IMG/VR virus record: IMGVR_UViG_3300009181_000080
Coordinates: 1 to 62,025 of that record
DNA: 62,025 bases
Reading direction: 5' to 3' (one strand)
Origin: a virus
Shown here: piece by piece, positions 8,114-17,475 of the stretch
How the letters are laid out: every line of letters begins with the position of its first letter
Numbering within the stretch: the first letter of the stretch is position 1
Notes under the pieces: model-generated
The model's input: only the letters and a program-made list of their open reading frames with translations
What the model was told of the DNA's origin: nothing
The model's database searches: none
Translations under genes and position numbers: made by a program

Positions 8114-9133
8114 ATGCCAGTGCTACCAAGTGGATATATGGGAAATACGTTGGGGTCGACCCTGCTAAGATCAGCATCCGAAGGTGCGTTTGGCAAAAAC
8201 GCTTTTGCCCGCACAAATTCTCAAAGTATGTTCCAATATTCAGGAGCATCGTCGACCTCGGGCGTAGCCGGCGCCTCTGTAACTTTTCCAAATGCATCAT
8301 CAGATTGGCGAGTACGGATAACACTACCCCCGAACGCTGACTATTTTGGACTTAAAGACGGTACAAACGCATTACTAAGCCCTCTGATAACTGAATCGTC
8401 GATCCCCAGCCAAGGGGGACTTGGCAGGATTATTGCTGATGGGATCGCCAAAGTCGGCGGTAATATCTTCGGGACAAACAGTACCTCCGGAAATAAAAGA
8501 GTTGGTGTAATATTTCCCTATACTCCGACTATATCAATGACCCATACTGCAAATTATGAACCACAAAAATTAGTGCATAATAATTATACACAGCATCATT
8601 ATACCAATTCCGACGTAGGGCCAATATCTATCACAGCTGAGTTCACAGTGCAAAATATCACAGAAGGGCAATACTTACTGGCCTGCATATACTTTTTTAG
8701 GACAGTGACCAAGATGTTTTTTGGACAGGATAAAAATGCAGGAAATCCTCCACCGATAGTATATCTAAACGGATACGGACAATATTACTTGCCCAATGTA
8801 CCGTGTGTGGTAACAAGTTTCCAACACACGATGCCTGCAGAGTGTGACTATATAGATATCCCCGAACCAACACTAACACAGCAAGGATACTATAACCCTA
8901 AGCTAGCAAACTATCGATTAAACAGCACTAGATTACCCACTACCAGTTCGATGGTAATATCAGTACAACCAATTTATAGCCGTTTGGCACAAAGCCAGGG
9001 CTTTAGTCTTGAAGATTTCTCAAGAGGCGCATTAATTAATCCAGTTGGATCTGCACTACCAAGTTGGGGTGGCGGAGCAAGTACTACTGCCAGCAAAAAT
9101 GTTAGTAATAGTAAAAACGGTGGATTCCTATAA
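8114..9133 (+). CDS. gp48: Baseplate tail-tube cap protein gp48-like
   Basis: This 339-residue protein has a central region (about 135-290) with VIFPYTPTISMTH, FTVQNITEGQYLLACIYFF and PNVPCVVTSFQHTMP segments. That pattern is found in the gp48 baseplate tube-cap proteins of T4-like phages of aquatic bacteria. gp48 sits on the hub and initiates tail tube polymerisation. The N-terminal 70 residues are low-complexity (glycine, serine, alanine) and the C-terminus ends KNGGFL. It is the first gene of the late block, preceded by TAGGA and a late box. The stop overlaps the ATG of the gp53-like gene (TAATG). The assignment is by remembered family pattern and gene order. Confidence 0.65.
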   Translation: MPVLPSGYMGNTLGSTLLRSASEGAFGKNAFARTNSQSMFQYSGASSTSGVAGASVTFPNASSDWRVRITLPPNADYFGLKDGTNALLSPLITESSIPSQGGLGRIIADGIAKVGGNIFGTNSTSGNKRVGVIFPYTPTISMTHTANYEPQKLVHNNYTQHHYTNSDVGPISITAEFTVQNITEGQYLLACIYFFRTVTKMFFGQDKNAGNPPPIVYLNGYGQYYLPNVPCVVTSFQHTMPAECDYIDIPEPTLTQQGYYNPKLANYRLNSTRLPTTSSMVISVQPIYSRLAQSQGFSLEDFSRGALINPVGSALPSWGGGASTTASKNVSNSKNGGFL

Positions 9134-9432
9134 TGGCGAACTATTCTCGTACGAGCCCGTATGCTAATACCCCAATTTGGGGAGAGTTCCTTGATCAGTG
9201 GCAAGGTATAGTGATACCCGCAGATCAGACCGACGCGGTTTATCAGATTGATAAACCATATAATTTTAGACCAGACAAGTTAGCATATGACATGTATCAA
9301 GATGCAGGGCTTTGGTGGGTGTTTGCTGTACGGAACCCCGATGTGATAATTGATCCAATATTAGATTTTACCACCGACAAGATCATATACGTGCCCACTA
9401 GAAAAGTAATACAACAAACTATCGGAACATAA
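9133..9432 (+). CDS. gp53: Baseplate wedge protein gp53-like
   Basis: This 99-residue protein has the order seen in gp53-type wedge proteins: an N-terminal YANTPIW segment, then IPADQTD, the RPDKLAYDMYQDAGLWWVFAVRNPD core (residues 47-70, quoted with gaps), and a closing IIYVPTRKV. Such proteins connect wedges to the hub in the baseplate. It is shorter than T4 gp53 (196 residues), as is usual for the aquatic T4-like phages, which keep only the LysM-like core. It overlaps the previous stop by one base and lies just before the large hub-type protein. Confidence 0.65.
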   Translation: MANYSRTSPYANTPIWGEFLDQWQGIVIPADQTDAVYQIDKPYNFRPDKLAYDMYQDAGLWWVFAVRNPDVIIDPILDFTTDKIIYVPTRKVIQQTIGT

Positions 9433-9435
9433 TCA

Positions 9436-11847
9436 GTGGCAGCTAAATCAACTATCGTAATACCTCCGGTTGAGGACAAGCCGGGAACTACTAAACAAGT
9501 GTATTCTGCAGAGAATCCACCGCCCGCCGGTACATTTGTGATGCCACCCGGTGCCAAGTTGGCCACTGAGGCTGAAGCCAAACAATACTTTAATACAAAT
9601 GATACATTGCCCGGGGTTTTCGCTACATCAAAGGCCACAGATGGTACAGAGGTAATAACTATAAATCCGGCACCGTCTCCTGCTGCCACTAGTAATACGC
9701 CCGCCATTGGCGCACAAGCCAGCAAAGGTGGTAATTCGCCGGGAATTTGGTCTGGAGTTTCTCTGAATCCCAATATTCAATGGGCCGGCAATGGATTAAC
9801 GACCCCGCTAGTTGAAAATTATCCAATCAACAATCCATTGCATCAGTTTGCTTCCTACACGTATGCCATTAGCCTATGGAAATTAAGCATAACAGATCTT
9901 AATATGTTGATGGAGGCCACCACAGTTGAAGCAGCATTAGCGTGGAACCCCACAAAAATTAGTAGCAATTATACTTCCAGCTATGTTGTAGCTGAAGATA
10001 GTGGTCTGTATCCAGATCAGCGTGTTCCAAATACACTTGGCATTAATTATAATATACAATCCTTGTCTTTTGATTGTATTATCGCCCCGGGTAAGTTAAA
10101 CAGAGCCACAAACATGATCACCGGAGAGATGGAGGTCGTGGAATCAATTGGGTGTACCTTCCTTGATTCCCTTATTGAAGCGTCGTGGGACGGGAAAAAA
10201 TATGTTAATTATACGCAACAACCGTATATGATACAGATAGACTTCAATGGATACGATGATAACGGGAAAGAAATCTCAAAGTCAGACATGGCAATTTATA
10301 GGAAACGATTTCCCATTAAAATACTTGGATTAGAAATCGCTGTTGATAAGTCTGGATCAAAATACAAAATATCTTTCTGTCCAACAGGCGCAGGCGCATT
10401 TTTACCGGATAAAGTATATCTTAAAGAACAGGTAACGATTGTGGCATCGACAGTGGGGGGATTTTTTAGAAACTTGGCCGTTGCGATAAACAATTCTAAT
10501 AGAAGTTTAATAAAAAAAGGCTCAATGAAATTTGCTGATTCGTTTGTATTTAAACTGGATCCAATGATAGAATCAAGTTCCATAGCCAATGATAAATTTG
10601 TTGAGTTTAAAGATGCTAGTCCCGGAGTTAAAGGCGTAAAATTTGATAAAAGAGCATTTTCAATACCGGCTAAAACAGATCTCAGAGATATAATAACCAG
10701 GGTTATAGTGCAATCGGACTATCTTACCAAGGATCAAGGTATAGGAGTTGACACAAAAAAAGTAACAGGACTAGCAGAAATATATAATTTATTTAAAGTG
10801 ACATCAAAAATAAAATACTCAGGAATGGCGTATGATGGGTCTATGCATGACATGATAGTTGATGATGCTAGAAATGATATTCCTATAATGACAACCATAA
10901 ATATCTCGCAATATTCAACATATCAAAATCCACACCCGTCGGTACCCAGCGCCGCTGTTGACCCGAGTCCCTATACAGTTAAAAAGTATGATTATATCTA
11001 TACCGGTCACAATAACGATATTGAAAATCTTAGTATAAAATTTGATACTACTTACTATACAGCTTTCATGGCGGATACTTTCCAAGATGCGGCAGCGGCC
11101 ATTGGTCCAGACACAGCCAACGCACAAAAAATCACGGGACTATATCTTCCATTGATAACATTGGCAACTCAAGCTGATCGTTTAGGTATAAGTGCTCGAC
11201 CAAATTTGACGCCAGCGCGATACGTGCCTGAATCGATAAATCAAAACGTATCATCTCTTGGGACAAAGCCTGACGCACAGGCAGCCGCTGGTATAATGAA
11301 TACAGTTTATAAAGGGCCCGGCGGCGATATGCTGGTAGTAAACCTAGACATCGTGGGAGATCCAACACTGATTAAACAAGATGATTGGCTTTATATACCG
11401 GATCCAACAACACCCAAGTCATCACTTAATCAGTCCGACTTTGCATTAAAGTGGAATCACATACAGCAAGATCAAGCGCAAGTGGTAGTGGAGTTAAATA
11501 TAAACACTCCACTAGACATAGATTTAGATGTACCCAACGGACTTGGTAACCAGGGATTATATTTCCCAGCCCCGGGAGTATATAGATCCTTATTCAGCGG
11601 GAGATATTCGATTAACATGATAAAAAATACATTTGCCAACGGAAAATTTTCACAGTCATTGGAGTTAGTACGTTATATAAACGATAGTCTAACGTCTAGG
11701 GCTAATGACGCGGTGCGACTATCCGCTGCACAGCAAGCAAACGGTGTTAATAACAATGGATATAATGTTACGATTACAAATTCAGATGGTAGCACCACTA
11801 ATCCAGAATCTGGAGTAACTACACCACGAGCTGCAGCCGTACGATAA
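9436..11847 (+). CDS. Large baseplate hub-type structural protein
   Basis: This 803-residue protein lies between gp53 and gp5, where the hub genes of related phages lie. It starts at a GTG 3 bp after the gp53-like stop. Residues 1-105 are proline- and alanine-rich. From about 125 there is a segment NPLHQFASYTYAISLW, seen as the opening of large hub or tail structural proteins. Near the C-terminus, a DDWLYIP motif (about 650) and GLYFPAPGVYRSLFSGRY (about 705-722) recall LysM/gp27-like endings. I infer that it shapes the central hub with gp5. I cannot assign a T4 gene number; gp27 is the likeliest functional counterpart. No enzymatic motif is visible. Confidence 0.5.
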   Translation: MAAKSTIVIPPVEDKPGTTKQVYSAENPPPAGTFVMPPGAKLATEAEAKQYFNTNDTLPGVFATSKATDGTEVITINPAPSPAATSNTPAIGAQASKGGNSPGIWSGVSLNPNIQWAGNGLTTPLVENYPINNPLHQFASYTYAISLWKLSITDLNMLMEATTVEAALAWNPTKISSNYTSSYVVAEDSGLYPDQRVPNTLGINYNIQSLSFDCIIAPGKLNRATNMITGEMEVVESIGCTFLDSLIEASWDGKKYVNYTQQPYMIQIDFNGYDDNGKEISKSDMAIYRKRFPIKILGLEIAVDKSGSKYKISFCPTGAGAFLPDKVYLKEQVTIVASTVGGFFRNLAVAINNSNRSLIKKGSMKFADSFVFKLDPMIESSSIANDKFVEFKDASPGVKGVKFDKRAFSIPAKTDLRDIITRVIVQSDYLTKDQGIGVDTKKVTGLAEIYNLFKVTSKIKYSGMAYDGSMHDMIVDDARNDIPIMTTINISQYSTYQNPHPSVPSAAVDPSPYTVKKYDYIYTGHNNDIENLSIKFDTTYYTAFMADTFQDAAAAIGPDTANAQKITGLYLPLITLATQADRLGISARPNLTPARYVPESINQNVSSLGTKPDAQAAAGIMNTVYKGPGGDMLVVNLDIVGDPTLIKQDDWLYIPDPTTPKSSLNQSDFALKWNHIQQDQAQVVVELNINTPLDIDLDVPNGLGNQGLYFPAPGVYRSLFSGRYSINMIKNTFANGKFSQSLELVRYINDSLTSRANDAVRLSAAQQANGVNNNGYNVTITNSDGSTTNPESGVTTPRAAAVR

Positions 11848-11867
11848 GAAAGTGATTAAATTTAAAT

Positions 11868-13271
11868 ATGTCAAGTGCTAGTAATACAAGAACTGGACCC
11901 GGACCGGGGGCAGTAACAGACCCAAAGATAACTGGTTATACTGTAACCCCGGGGCCATACGAAGCGACAGTAGTGGGCTACGGGGAAAATACCAGATCTG
12001 GACAATTGAAAGTTTATATAGCAGAACTGTGTGGACCCATGCCAACCGAAGAAGGTATCGCGGCACCGTATGAAACAGTATCTTATGCTAGTCCGTTCTT
12101 TGGAGTAACAGCCGACGCTAACACAGGCGAGCTACCACTGGATAAATCGATATTTGCCCCACAAAGTTACGGTATGTGGTTTGTACCACCGGACATTGGA
12201 AACACAGTATTAGTGATATTTTGCAACGGCGACAAGGGCAAAGGATATTGGTTTGCTTGCCCAGTGGTAACGCCTGACCATCATATGCTGCCGGGTATCG
12301 CCAGACATGTCGGGGGCAACGATAAGATTGTAATTGGCGACAGCCCTGCGGCAAAATATTTAACTAATACAAGTTATATTCCGGCTGCAGAATCAAGTAT
12401 CGGAAACCCACAAACTTTTGCACCCGACGGCCTGACGCAGGTACGTCGATATCTACATACTGCACAAGCAATGACGTTAGCGGCACAAGGATTAGATCGG
12501 GATCCAATACGTGGTGCTGTCAGTTCAAGCAGCCTTAGGGAAGCCCCGAGCAATGTGTATGGTATTAGCACGCCTGGCAGGAAATTAACACCCAGCGACC
12601 AAGACCCCACAAATCCAGAAATAGTATATGTCAGGAAAGGTGGTCATACATTTGTAATGGATGATGGAGACAAAGACGGAAACGATCAATTGATAAGATT
12701 ACGGACCACAGGTGGCCACCAGATCTTAATGAATGACAAAGAAAACGTATTGTATATCGCCAGTAATACTGGACAACAATGGTTAGAATTTAGTCCCGAC
12801 GGAGCAATTAACATATATGGGGCGGCTGGGATTAATATGCGTAGTAAGGGGCCGATGAATTTCCACAGCGATAGTGTAATTAATATGGATGCAAAAGCGG
12901 TTAATATAAGAGGATCGAATGGCATCAAACTTGATAGTTTAGCAGGCATCACGGTTGAGGCACTTGGTCTGGTTAAAGTATCTGCAGGCGCGTCATTGAG
13001 TTTGGTTGGATTGGGTATGGTAAATTTGCAGGCCGGTGGCATATTAAAGGTAGGCGCGCTGGGCGCGGTGACTATAGATGGGGCAACTGTTGGGCTAAAC
13101 TGCGGTGCCCCGCCAACACCTATCCCGGCTATCCCGGCTATACCAAAAGGACATCCCGATGCGGATCACGATGGACTGCATTGGGTCGCTGGCGCAAAAT
13201 CAGTACAGTCTATTTGTACAGTGGTACCGGGGCATGAACCCTGGGCCAGACCAGCACCAAAGAAAAAATAA
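11868..13271 (+). CDS. gp5: Baseplate hub spike gp5-like (OB-fold plus beta-helix)
   Basis: This 467-residue central spike protein would pierce the outer membrane. Residues about 28-145 look like the gp5/VgrG OB-fold (VVGYGENTRSGQLKVYI, GMWFVPPDIGNTVLVIF). Residues about 280-420 carry repeating short strands with valine, isoleucine and glycine at regular spacing (INIYG, INMRS, VNIRG, ITVEALG), as in the triple-stranded beta-helix. A proline-rich tail follows, ending in PKKK. T4 gp5 has a lysozyme domain between the OB-fold and helix; none is visible here. The next gene may supply that activity. The last base of its stop is the first base of the next ATG. Confidence 0.75.
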   Translation: MSSASNTRTGPGPGAVTDPKITGYTVTPGPYEATVVGYGENTRSGQLKVYIAELCGPMPTEEGIAAPYETVSYASPFFGVTADANTGELPLDKSIFAPQSYGMWFVPPDIGNTVLVIFCNGDKGKGYWFACPVVTPDHHMLPGIARHVGGNDKIVIGDSPAAKYLTNTSYIPAAESSIGNPQTFAPDGLTQVRRYLHTAQAMTLAAQGLDRDPIRGAVSSSSLREAPSNVYGISTPGRKLTPSDQDPTNPEIVYVRKGGHTFVMDDGDKDGNDQLIRLRTTGGHQILMNDKENVLYIASNTGQQWLEFSPDGAINIYGAAGINMRSKGPMNFHSDSVINMDAKAVNIRGSNGIKLDSLAGITVEALGLVKVSAGASLSLVGLGMVNLQAGGILKVGALGAVTIDGATVGLNCGAPPTPIPAIPAIPKGHPDADHDGLHWVAGAKSVQSICTVVPGHEPWARPAPKKK

Positions 13272-13936
13272 TGGATTACGGACAACAACAAGCCTCGCAG
13301 TATCCAATACCGGACCCAGTACCATTGAGTTGGCTTGGTCGTACTACAGTACCCCCGATCCCGCCATCGTGGATAACAATTGACACGCTTACCCCAACAC
13401 AAATTAGGAATCTAATGGCACAGATCGCATATGATGCCAGCGACTGGGATTATACAACAATTGGAGGCGATAACGAACTAGGTAGGTATCAACTTGGTAC
13501 GCAAACACTAGAAGATTACGGCTTGCTTGCAGCCGGATCAAATACAGCATACGGTACGAGTTGTGTAAACTATCAGCATTGCTGGAGACCCACGGCGATA
13601 CGTAAAAATACCAATTCCTATGCGAGTTATATTTCACATATTACATCGTTGCAACAGTTTTTGCTTAACACATTGTCCCAAGAGCAGTTGGCAGCACAGA
13701 TAATATATGATTTATACAACGATCTGTTAAAAAATGGTGGTATCGTTGATACCGACACCGCAGATGTAATCGCAGGAATGCTGTATGTAGCATGGACTAG
13801 CGGTGCCGGCTTAACCCCCGATACGATAAATCCAATTGGAACCGGCGCATATGCTTGGAGGTTTTCCGGTGCCGACACAGATAACTATAGCAAATATAAC
13901 AGCGGCCGCTATACAGTACTATACCTAAGTCAATAA
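13271..13936 (+). CDS. Tail-associated lysozyme/transglycosylase-like protein
   Basis: This 221-residue protein starts with a proline-rich lead (1-35). It has a segment IGGDNELGRYQLGTQTLEDYG (in part, about 62-82) followed by CWRP (about 106). The E-x-x-GRYQ-[FL]-G pattern is typical of lytic transglycosylase or lysozyme-like domains, with the glutamate as candidate catalytic acid. A late alpha-helical segment (about 148-175) follows. Placed right after a gp5 that lacks a lysozyme domain, it plausibly cuts peptidoglycan during injection. Its TAA stop lies inside the next late promoter box. Catalytic function is inferred from a short motif only. Confidence 0.45.
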   Translation: MDYGQQQASQYPIPDPVPLSWLGRTTVPPIPPSWITIDTLTPTQIRNLMAQIAYDASDWDYTTIGGDNELGRYQLGTQTLEDYGLLAAGSNTAYGTSCVNYQHCWRPTAIRKNTNSYASYISHITSLQQFLLNTLSQEQLAAQIIYDLYNDLLKNGGIVDTDTADVIAGMLYVAWTSGAGLTPDTINPIGTGAYAWRFSGADTDNYSKYNSGRYTVLYLSQ

Positions 13937-13939
13937 ATA
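13932..13939 (+). promoter_or_regulatory. Late promoter-like box AATAAATA before gp25
   Basis: The box contains the TAA stop of the upstream gene. The gp25 ATG begins only 7 bp after its last base. If late initiation occurs at the usual short distance downstream, the transcript would be leaderless or nearly so. Confidence 0.45.
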
Positions 13940-13945
13940 CATATT

Positions 13946-14320
13946 ATGTCTACATATAACGGCTTTAGCACATTGCAAAATACTAAAAAATACAAACTAA
14001 CAGATTTTGAATTAGTTAAGCAAGATTTAATTAATTATTTCAATATACGTAAGGGCGAAAAGCTGATGAAACCAGACTTTGGCACAATAATATGGGATAT
14101 GTTATTTGAGCCAATGGACGAAACTACACAACATATCATAACACAAGACATAAACAGGATAATTGGGTATGATCCTCGCCTGACAGTTAACCAGGTGGCC
14201 GTACTCGATAAAGACACTGGATATCTAATAGAGATCACGCTGACCTACATCCCCTCCAATCAAACTGAGTTAATGACTCTAAACTTTAATCGTACTACCA
14301 ACAAGTTATTTGTTAATTAA
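13946..14320 (+). CDS. gp25: Baseplate wedge protein gp25
   Basis: This 124-residue protein is of the gp25/GpW family of contractile-tail baseplates and injection machines. Diagnostic segments are the lead LTDFELVKQDLINYFNI, KPDFGTIIWDMLFEP (about 44-58) with the conserved F-G-x-x-I core, and DPRL (about 72). gp25 ties the wedge to the inner baseplate and helps start sheath assembly. Length matches T4 gp25 (132). A late box directly precedes the gene, and gp6 follows after 50 bp, the T4-like order. Confidence 0.9.
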   Translation: MSTYNGFSTLQNTKKYKLTDFELVKQDLINYFNIRKGEKLMKPDFGTIIWDMLFEPMDETTQHIITQDINRIIGYDPRLTVNQVAVLDKDTGYLIEITLTYIPSNQTELMTLNFNRTTNKLFVN

Positions 14321-14340
14321 CAGACCTTATTATTTTGCCT

Positions 14341-14348
14341 AATAAATA
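14341..14348 (+). promoter_or_regulatory. Late promoter-like box AATAAATA before gp6
   Basis: The box lies in the 50-bp gap between gp25 and gp6, 22 bp before the gp6 ATG. An AGG (14357-14359) could serve as a weak ribosome-binding site. The sequence CTAATAAATA recurs before the gene at 30122. Confidence 0.55.
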
Positions 14349-14370
14349 CATTATATAGGTAAAAATACAT

Positions 14371-17300
14371 ATGGCTCAAACAACGCGGCAAACAAACCTT
14401 TTAGTCCAGCAAGATTGGACTAAAATCTATCAGACGTTTACAAACGCAGATTTTACCAGTTACGATTTTGAAACTCTCCGTGGGGCGATGATTAATTATA
14501 TCAAGTCCTACTATCCGGAAACTTTTAACGACTTCATTGATAGCTCAGAATATCTGGCTCTGATAGATATGATCGCATTTTTGGGGCAAAGTTTAGCTTT
14601 CCGTACAGATTTAAATGCACGTGAAACGTTTATTGATACTGCCCAACGTCGCGACAGCATATTAAAATTAGCAAGGATGTTGAGCTATAATCCACACCGC
14701 ACTACAGCGGCCAGTGGTTTATTAAAATTTGATAGTGTAAGTACAACAGAAAAGCTAATAGACAGCAATGGCTTTGATTTATCTAATACTGTCGTACATT
14801 GGAATGATCTAAGCAACGATAGTTGGCTAGAACAATTTACTTCCATTATCAATGCTTCGTTGGTATCCAGTGAAACGATTGGTAAGCCGGGCAACAGCCA
14901 AAAAATTAATAATATACAAACTGATGAATATAGTATTTCATTGGATCCTAACACATTACCAGTAGCTGGATTTTCAACTAAGATACAAACAAATTCAGTT
15001 GAATTTGAAGCGGTTAGTGCAACTACCGTTGGTCAAAGTTACATTTACGCAGATGATCCTGCTAAAACTGGACAATTTAATATCTTGTATCGTAACGACA
15101 ATGCTGGTAACGGCAGTGGTAATACTGGATTCTTTGTTTATTTTAAACAGGGAAAACTAAACACCACAAGATTTACTATCACAAACACGATACCAAATAA
15201 TTATGTTACAGTCGCAACAAATAATATAACTAATTCTGACCATTGGTTATATTCGTTAAACGCTGCCAATGCGCCAGACACAAAATGGACACCTGTTCCT
15301 GCATTGCCCGGTATAAATGTAATTTTTAATAACCTGACAGAAAAAAACTTATATCAAGTTAACACAAAAAACAATGATCAAGTTGATTTAGTGTTTGGTG
15401 ACGGCAATTTTGCAAACATACCACGCGGACAATTTTTATTTTTCTATCGCACAAGCAACGGAGTAACATACAGCATCACTCCAGATGATATGACAGCCGT
15501 GACCATTGGATTTAGCTATGTTAGCAAAAATAATACTCTTGAAACTTTATCTGTCAGAGCTAGTTTAAAGTATACAGTAACCAATGCCAATGCGGCGCCG
15601 AGTGTATCTAGTATTAAAAGTTTAGCCCCCCAGCAATATTATACACAGAATCGTATGATAACTGGGGAAGATTATAATATTTTCCCACATACAAAATTTG
15701 ACAGCATACAAAAAGTTAAAGCAGTTAACCGTACTAGTTCAGGGGTCAGCATGTATCTTGATGCGATCGACCCAACTGGTAGTTATTCAAGCACAAATAT
15801 ATTTGGTGACGACGGAGTTATATCAAATGTTGTTACTACAGGAAGTAGTACATTTACTTTTGTAAACACAAATGATATTTACACTACAATTTATAATAAA
15901 GTTATTCCAATTATAAATTCTACAGAAACACAGAATTATTATTATGCAACATATCCACGTTATAATAGTACGTATGCAAACGTCATATTTACTCAAGTTG
16001 GCAATACTACCGTTAGCAGTACTGGTTACCTAACTTACAATGGCAATACATTAGTGATTGGCGAAACTGGCAATTTAAAATATGTTATGCCCGGCGCCAG
16101 CCTAAGATTTTCAGCAAACACAGGAAAATATTTTACCGCCCAACATGTACTGGCCACCGGAACTGCACTGAATGCAGGAGAGACTACTACATTCTGTGCG
16201 GCAGTCACTAAAACTATCGCGAATGTAAATTACGAAACTCCAAACTTAATAACATTAGGAACAAATGTGCCAACTGGCGCAGTATTAAGTGATACTGGGT
16301 TATTAGGTAACAACTGTATCATCCCTGTATACAAAAATGATTTAACCACTACATTAGTATCGGTGATGGTAAGCCAAATACAAGCTAAAGTTAACTTTGG
16401 TATAACATATGATCAAGTTAATCAAGTTTGGATCAACATACCTCCAAACAGCATTGGTAGTAGTACCAGCTGGATAATTAAATTTAGATTCGTACAAGGC
16501 GTATATCAAATTGAGTATAAATTGTTAAAGTATATATTTGGAAGCACATCAAGCACTAGTTTTTACTTTGATCCATCAACTCGTGTATATGATTCTATAA
16601 ACGGATCTAACATTACCGATTCTATCAAGATCTTAAAGATTAATCCTAAACCTAATTCTGCAAATGTTGCATTGGGTGCCGACATATCGTGGCAGGTGTA
16701 CAATAACATAACAGAATCGGACGGATATGTTGATACTGGTAACGTACTAGTTAAAAGTAAATCTACTCAGATGTTAAATGTTCCCGATGATCCCGATTTG
16801 TATACTACTGTAGCAGATGGCCTAGCTACCAGAACAGGATTGTATTTCCATTATAAACATAATGCCCCGGCGCGCAGTCGTATTGACCCTACCCCAATTA
16901 ATATTATAGATTTGTACATATTAACATCGGCATATGCATCGTCGTATATGTCGTGGTTACGCGACATAACTGGTAAAATCACTGAGCCCTTGCCACCTAC
17001 ATCTAGTGCGCTTGAGGTAGAGTATAGTGAGTTACATAACTATAAAGCAGTAAGCGATTCGATAGTTTATAACTCAGCTAAATTTAAACCGTTATTTGGA
17101 GAAAAAGCAGATCCAGCGGTGCAGGCAAGATTTCAAATTGTAAAAAATATATCGGTTGGTATGACAGACAATGAAATAAAAACACAAGTAATTTCTGCAA
17201 TTGACACGTATTTTGATGCAACTAACTGGGACTTTGGGGATACATTTTATTTTAGCGAATTGGCAGCATATTTACATTCGTCATTGGCTCCAAATATTTC

Positions 17301-17475
17301 CAGTGTATTGATTATTCCTGCAAACAACGAATTAGTGTTTGGTAACTTTTTTCAAATTAATGCGGAACCGTGGGAAATCATTGCGTCGGCTGCAACAGTC
17401 AATGACATTGATGTTGTATCGGCAATCACATCTGCACAATTAAATCTTGGTAATCCATTGCAAGGTACATTTTAA
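14371..17475 (+). CDS. gp6: Baseplate wedge protein gp6
   Basis: This 1034-residue protein's N-terminal 110 residues carry the strongly conserved gp6 signature: a QQDWTKIYQ lead, YYPETFNDF, ALIDMIAFLGQSLAFR and RRDSILKLARMLSYNP. gp6 dimers form the iris ring that holds the wedges and whose shift triggers sheath contraction. It is longer than T4 gp6 (660). The added middle part (about 180-650) is rich in threonine, serine and asparagine, as is common in aquatic T4-like phages. The C-terminal part (about 870-1030) returns to a J-like wedge domain. The stop TAA overlaps the ATG of the giant downstream gene by one base. Confidence 0.92.
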   Translation: MAQTTRQTNLLVQQDWTKIYQTFTNADFTSYDFETLRGAMINYIKSYYPETFNDFIDSSEYLALIDMIAFLGQSLAFRTDLNARETFIDTAQRRDSILKLARMLSYNPHRTTAASGLLKFDSVSTTEKLIDSNGFDLSNTVVHWNDLSNDSWLEQFTSIINASLVSSETIGKPGNSQKINNIQTDEYSISLDPNTLPVAGFSTKIQTNSVEFEAVSATTVGQSYIYADDPAKTGQFNILYRNDNAGNGSGNTGFFVYFKQGKLNTTRFTITNTIPNNYVTVATNNITNSDHWLYSLNAANAPDTKWTPVPALPGINVIFNNLTEKNLYQVNTKNNDQVDLVFGDGNFANIPRGQFLFFYRTSNGVTYSITPDDMTAVTIGFSYVSKNNTLETLSVRASLKYTVTNANAAPSVSSIKSLAPQQYYTQNRMITGEDYNIFPHTKFDSIQKVKAVNRTSSGVSMYLDAIDPTGSYSSTNIFGDDGVISNVVTTGSSTFTFVNTNDIYTTIYNKVIPIINSTETQNYYYATYPRYNSTYANVIFTQVGNTTVSSTGYLTYNGNTLVIGETGNLKYVMPGASLRFSANTGKYFTAQHVLATGTALNAGETTTFCAAVTKTIANVNYETPNLITLGTNVPTGAVLSDTGLLGNNCIIPVYKNDLTTTLVSVMVSQIQAKVNFGITYDQVNQVWINIPPNSIGSSTSWIIKFRFVQGVYQIEYKLLKYIFGSTSSTSFYFDPSTRVYDSINGSNITDSIKILKINPKPNSANVALGADISWQVYNNITESDGYVDTGNVLVKSKSTQMLNVPDDPDLYTTVADGLATRTGLYFHYKHNAPARSRIDPTPINIIDLYILTSAYASSYMSWLRDITGKITEPLPPTSSALEVEYSELHNYKAVSDSIVYNSAKFKPLFGEKADPAVQARFQIVKNISVGMTDNEIKTQVISAIDTYFDATNWDFGDTFYFSELAAYLHSSLAPNISSVLIIPANNELVFGNFFQINAEPWEIIASAATVNDIDVVSAITSAQLNLGNPLQGTF

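Noticed and set aside
7984-8115. Small minus-strand ORF of 43 residues upstream of gp55
   Set aside because: It has no visible ribosome-binding site and shares its DNA with the late promoter of the structural block. It is more likely the gp55 leader than a gene.
9297-9773. 158-residue antisense ORF opposite the gp53-like and hub genes
   Set aside because: Low-complexity composition, and it spans the junction of two well-supported plus-strand genes.
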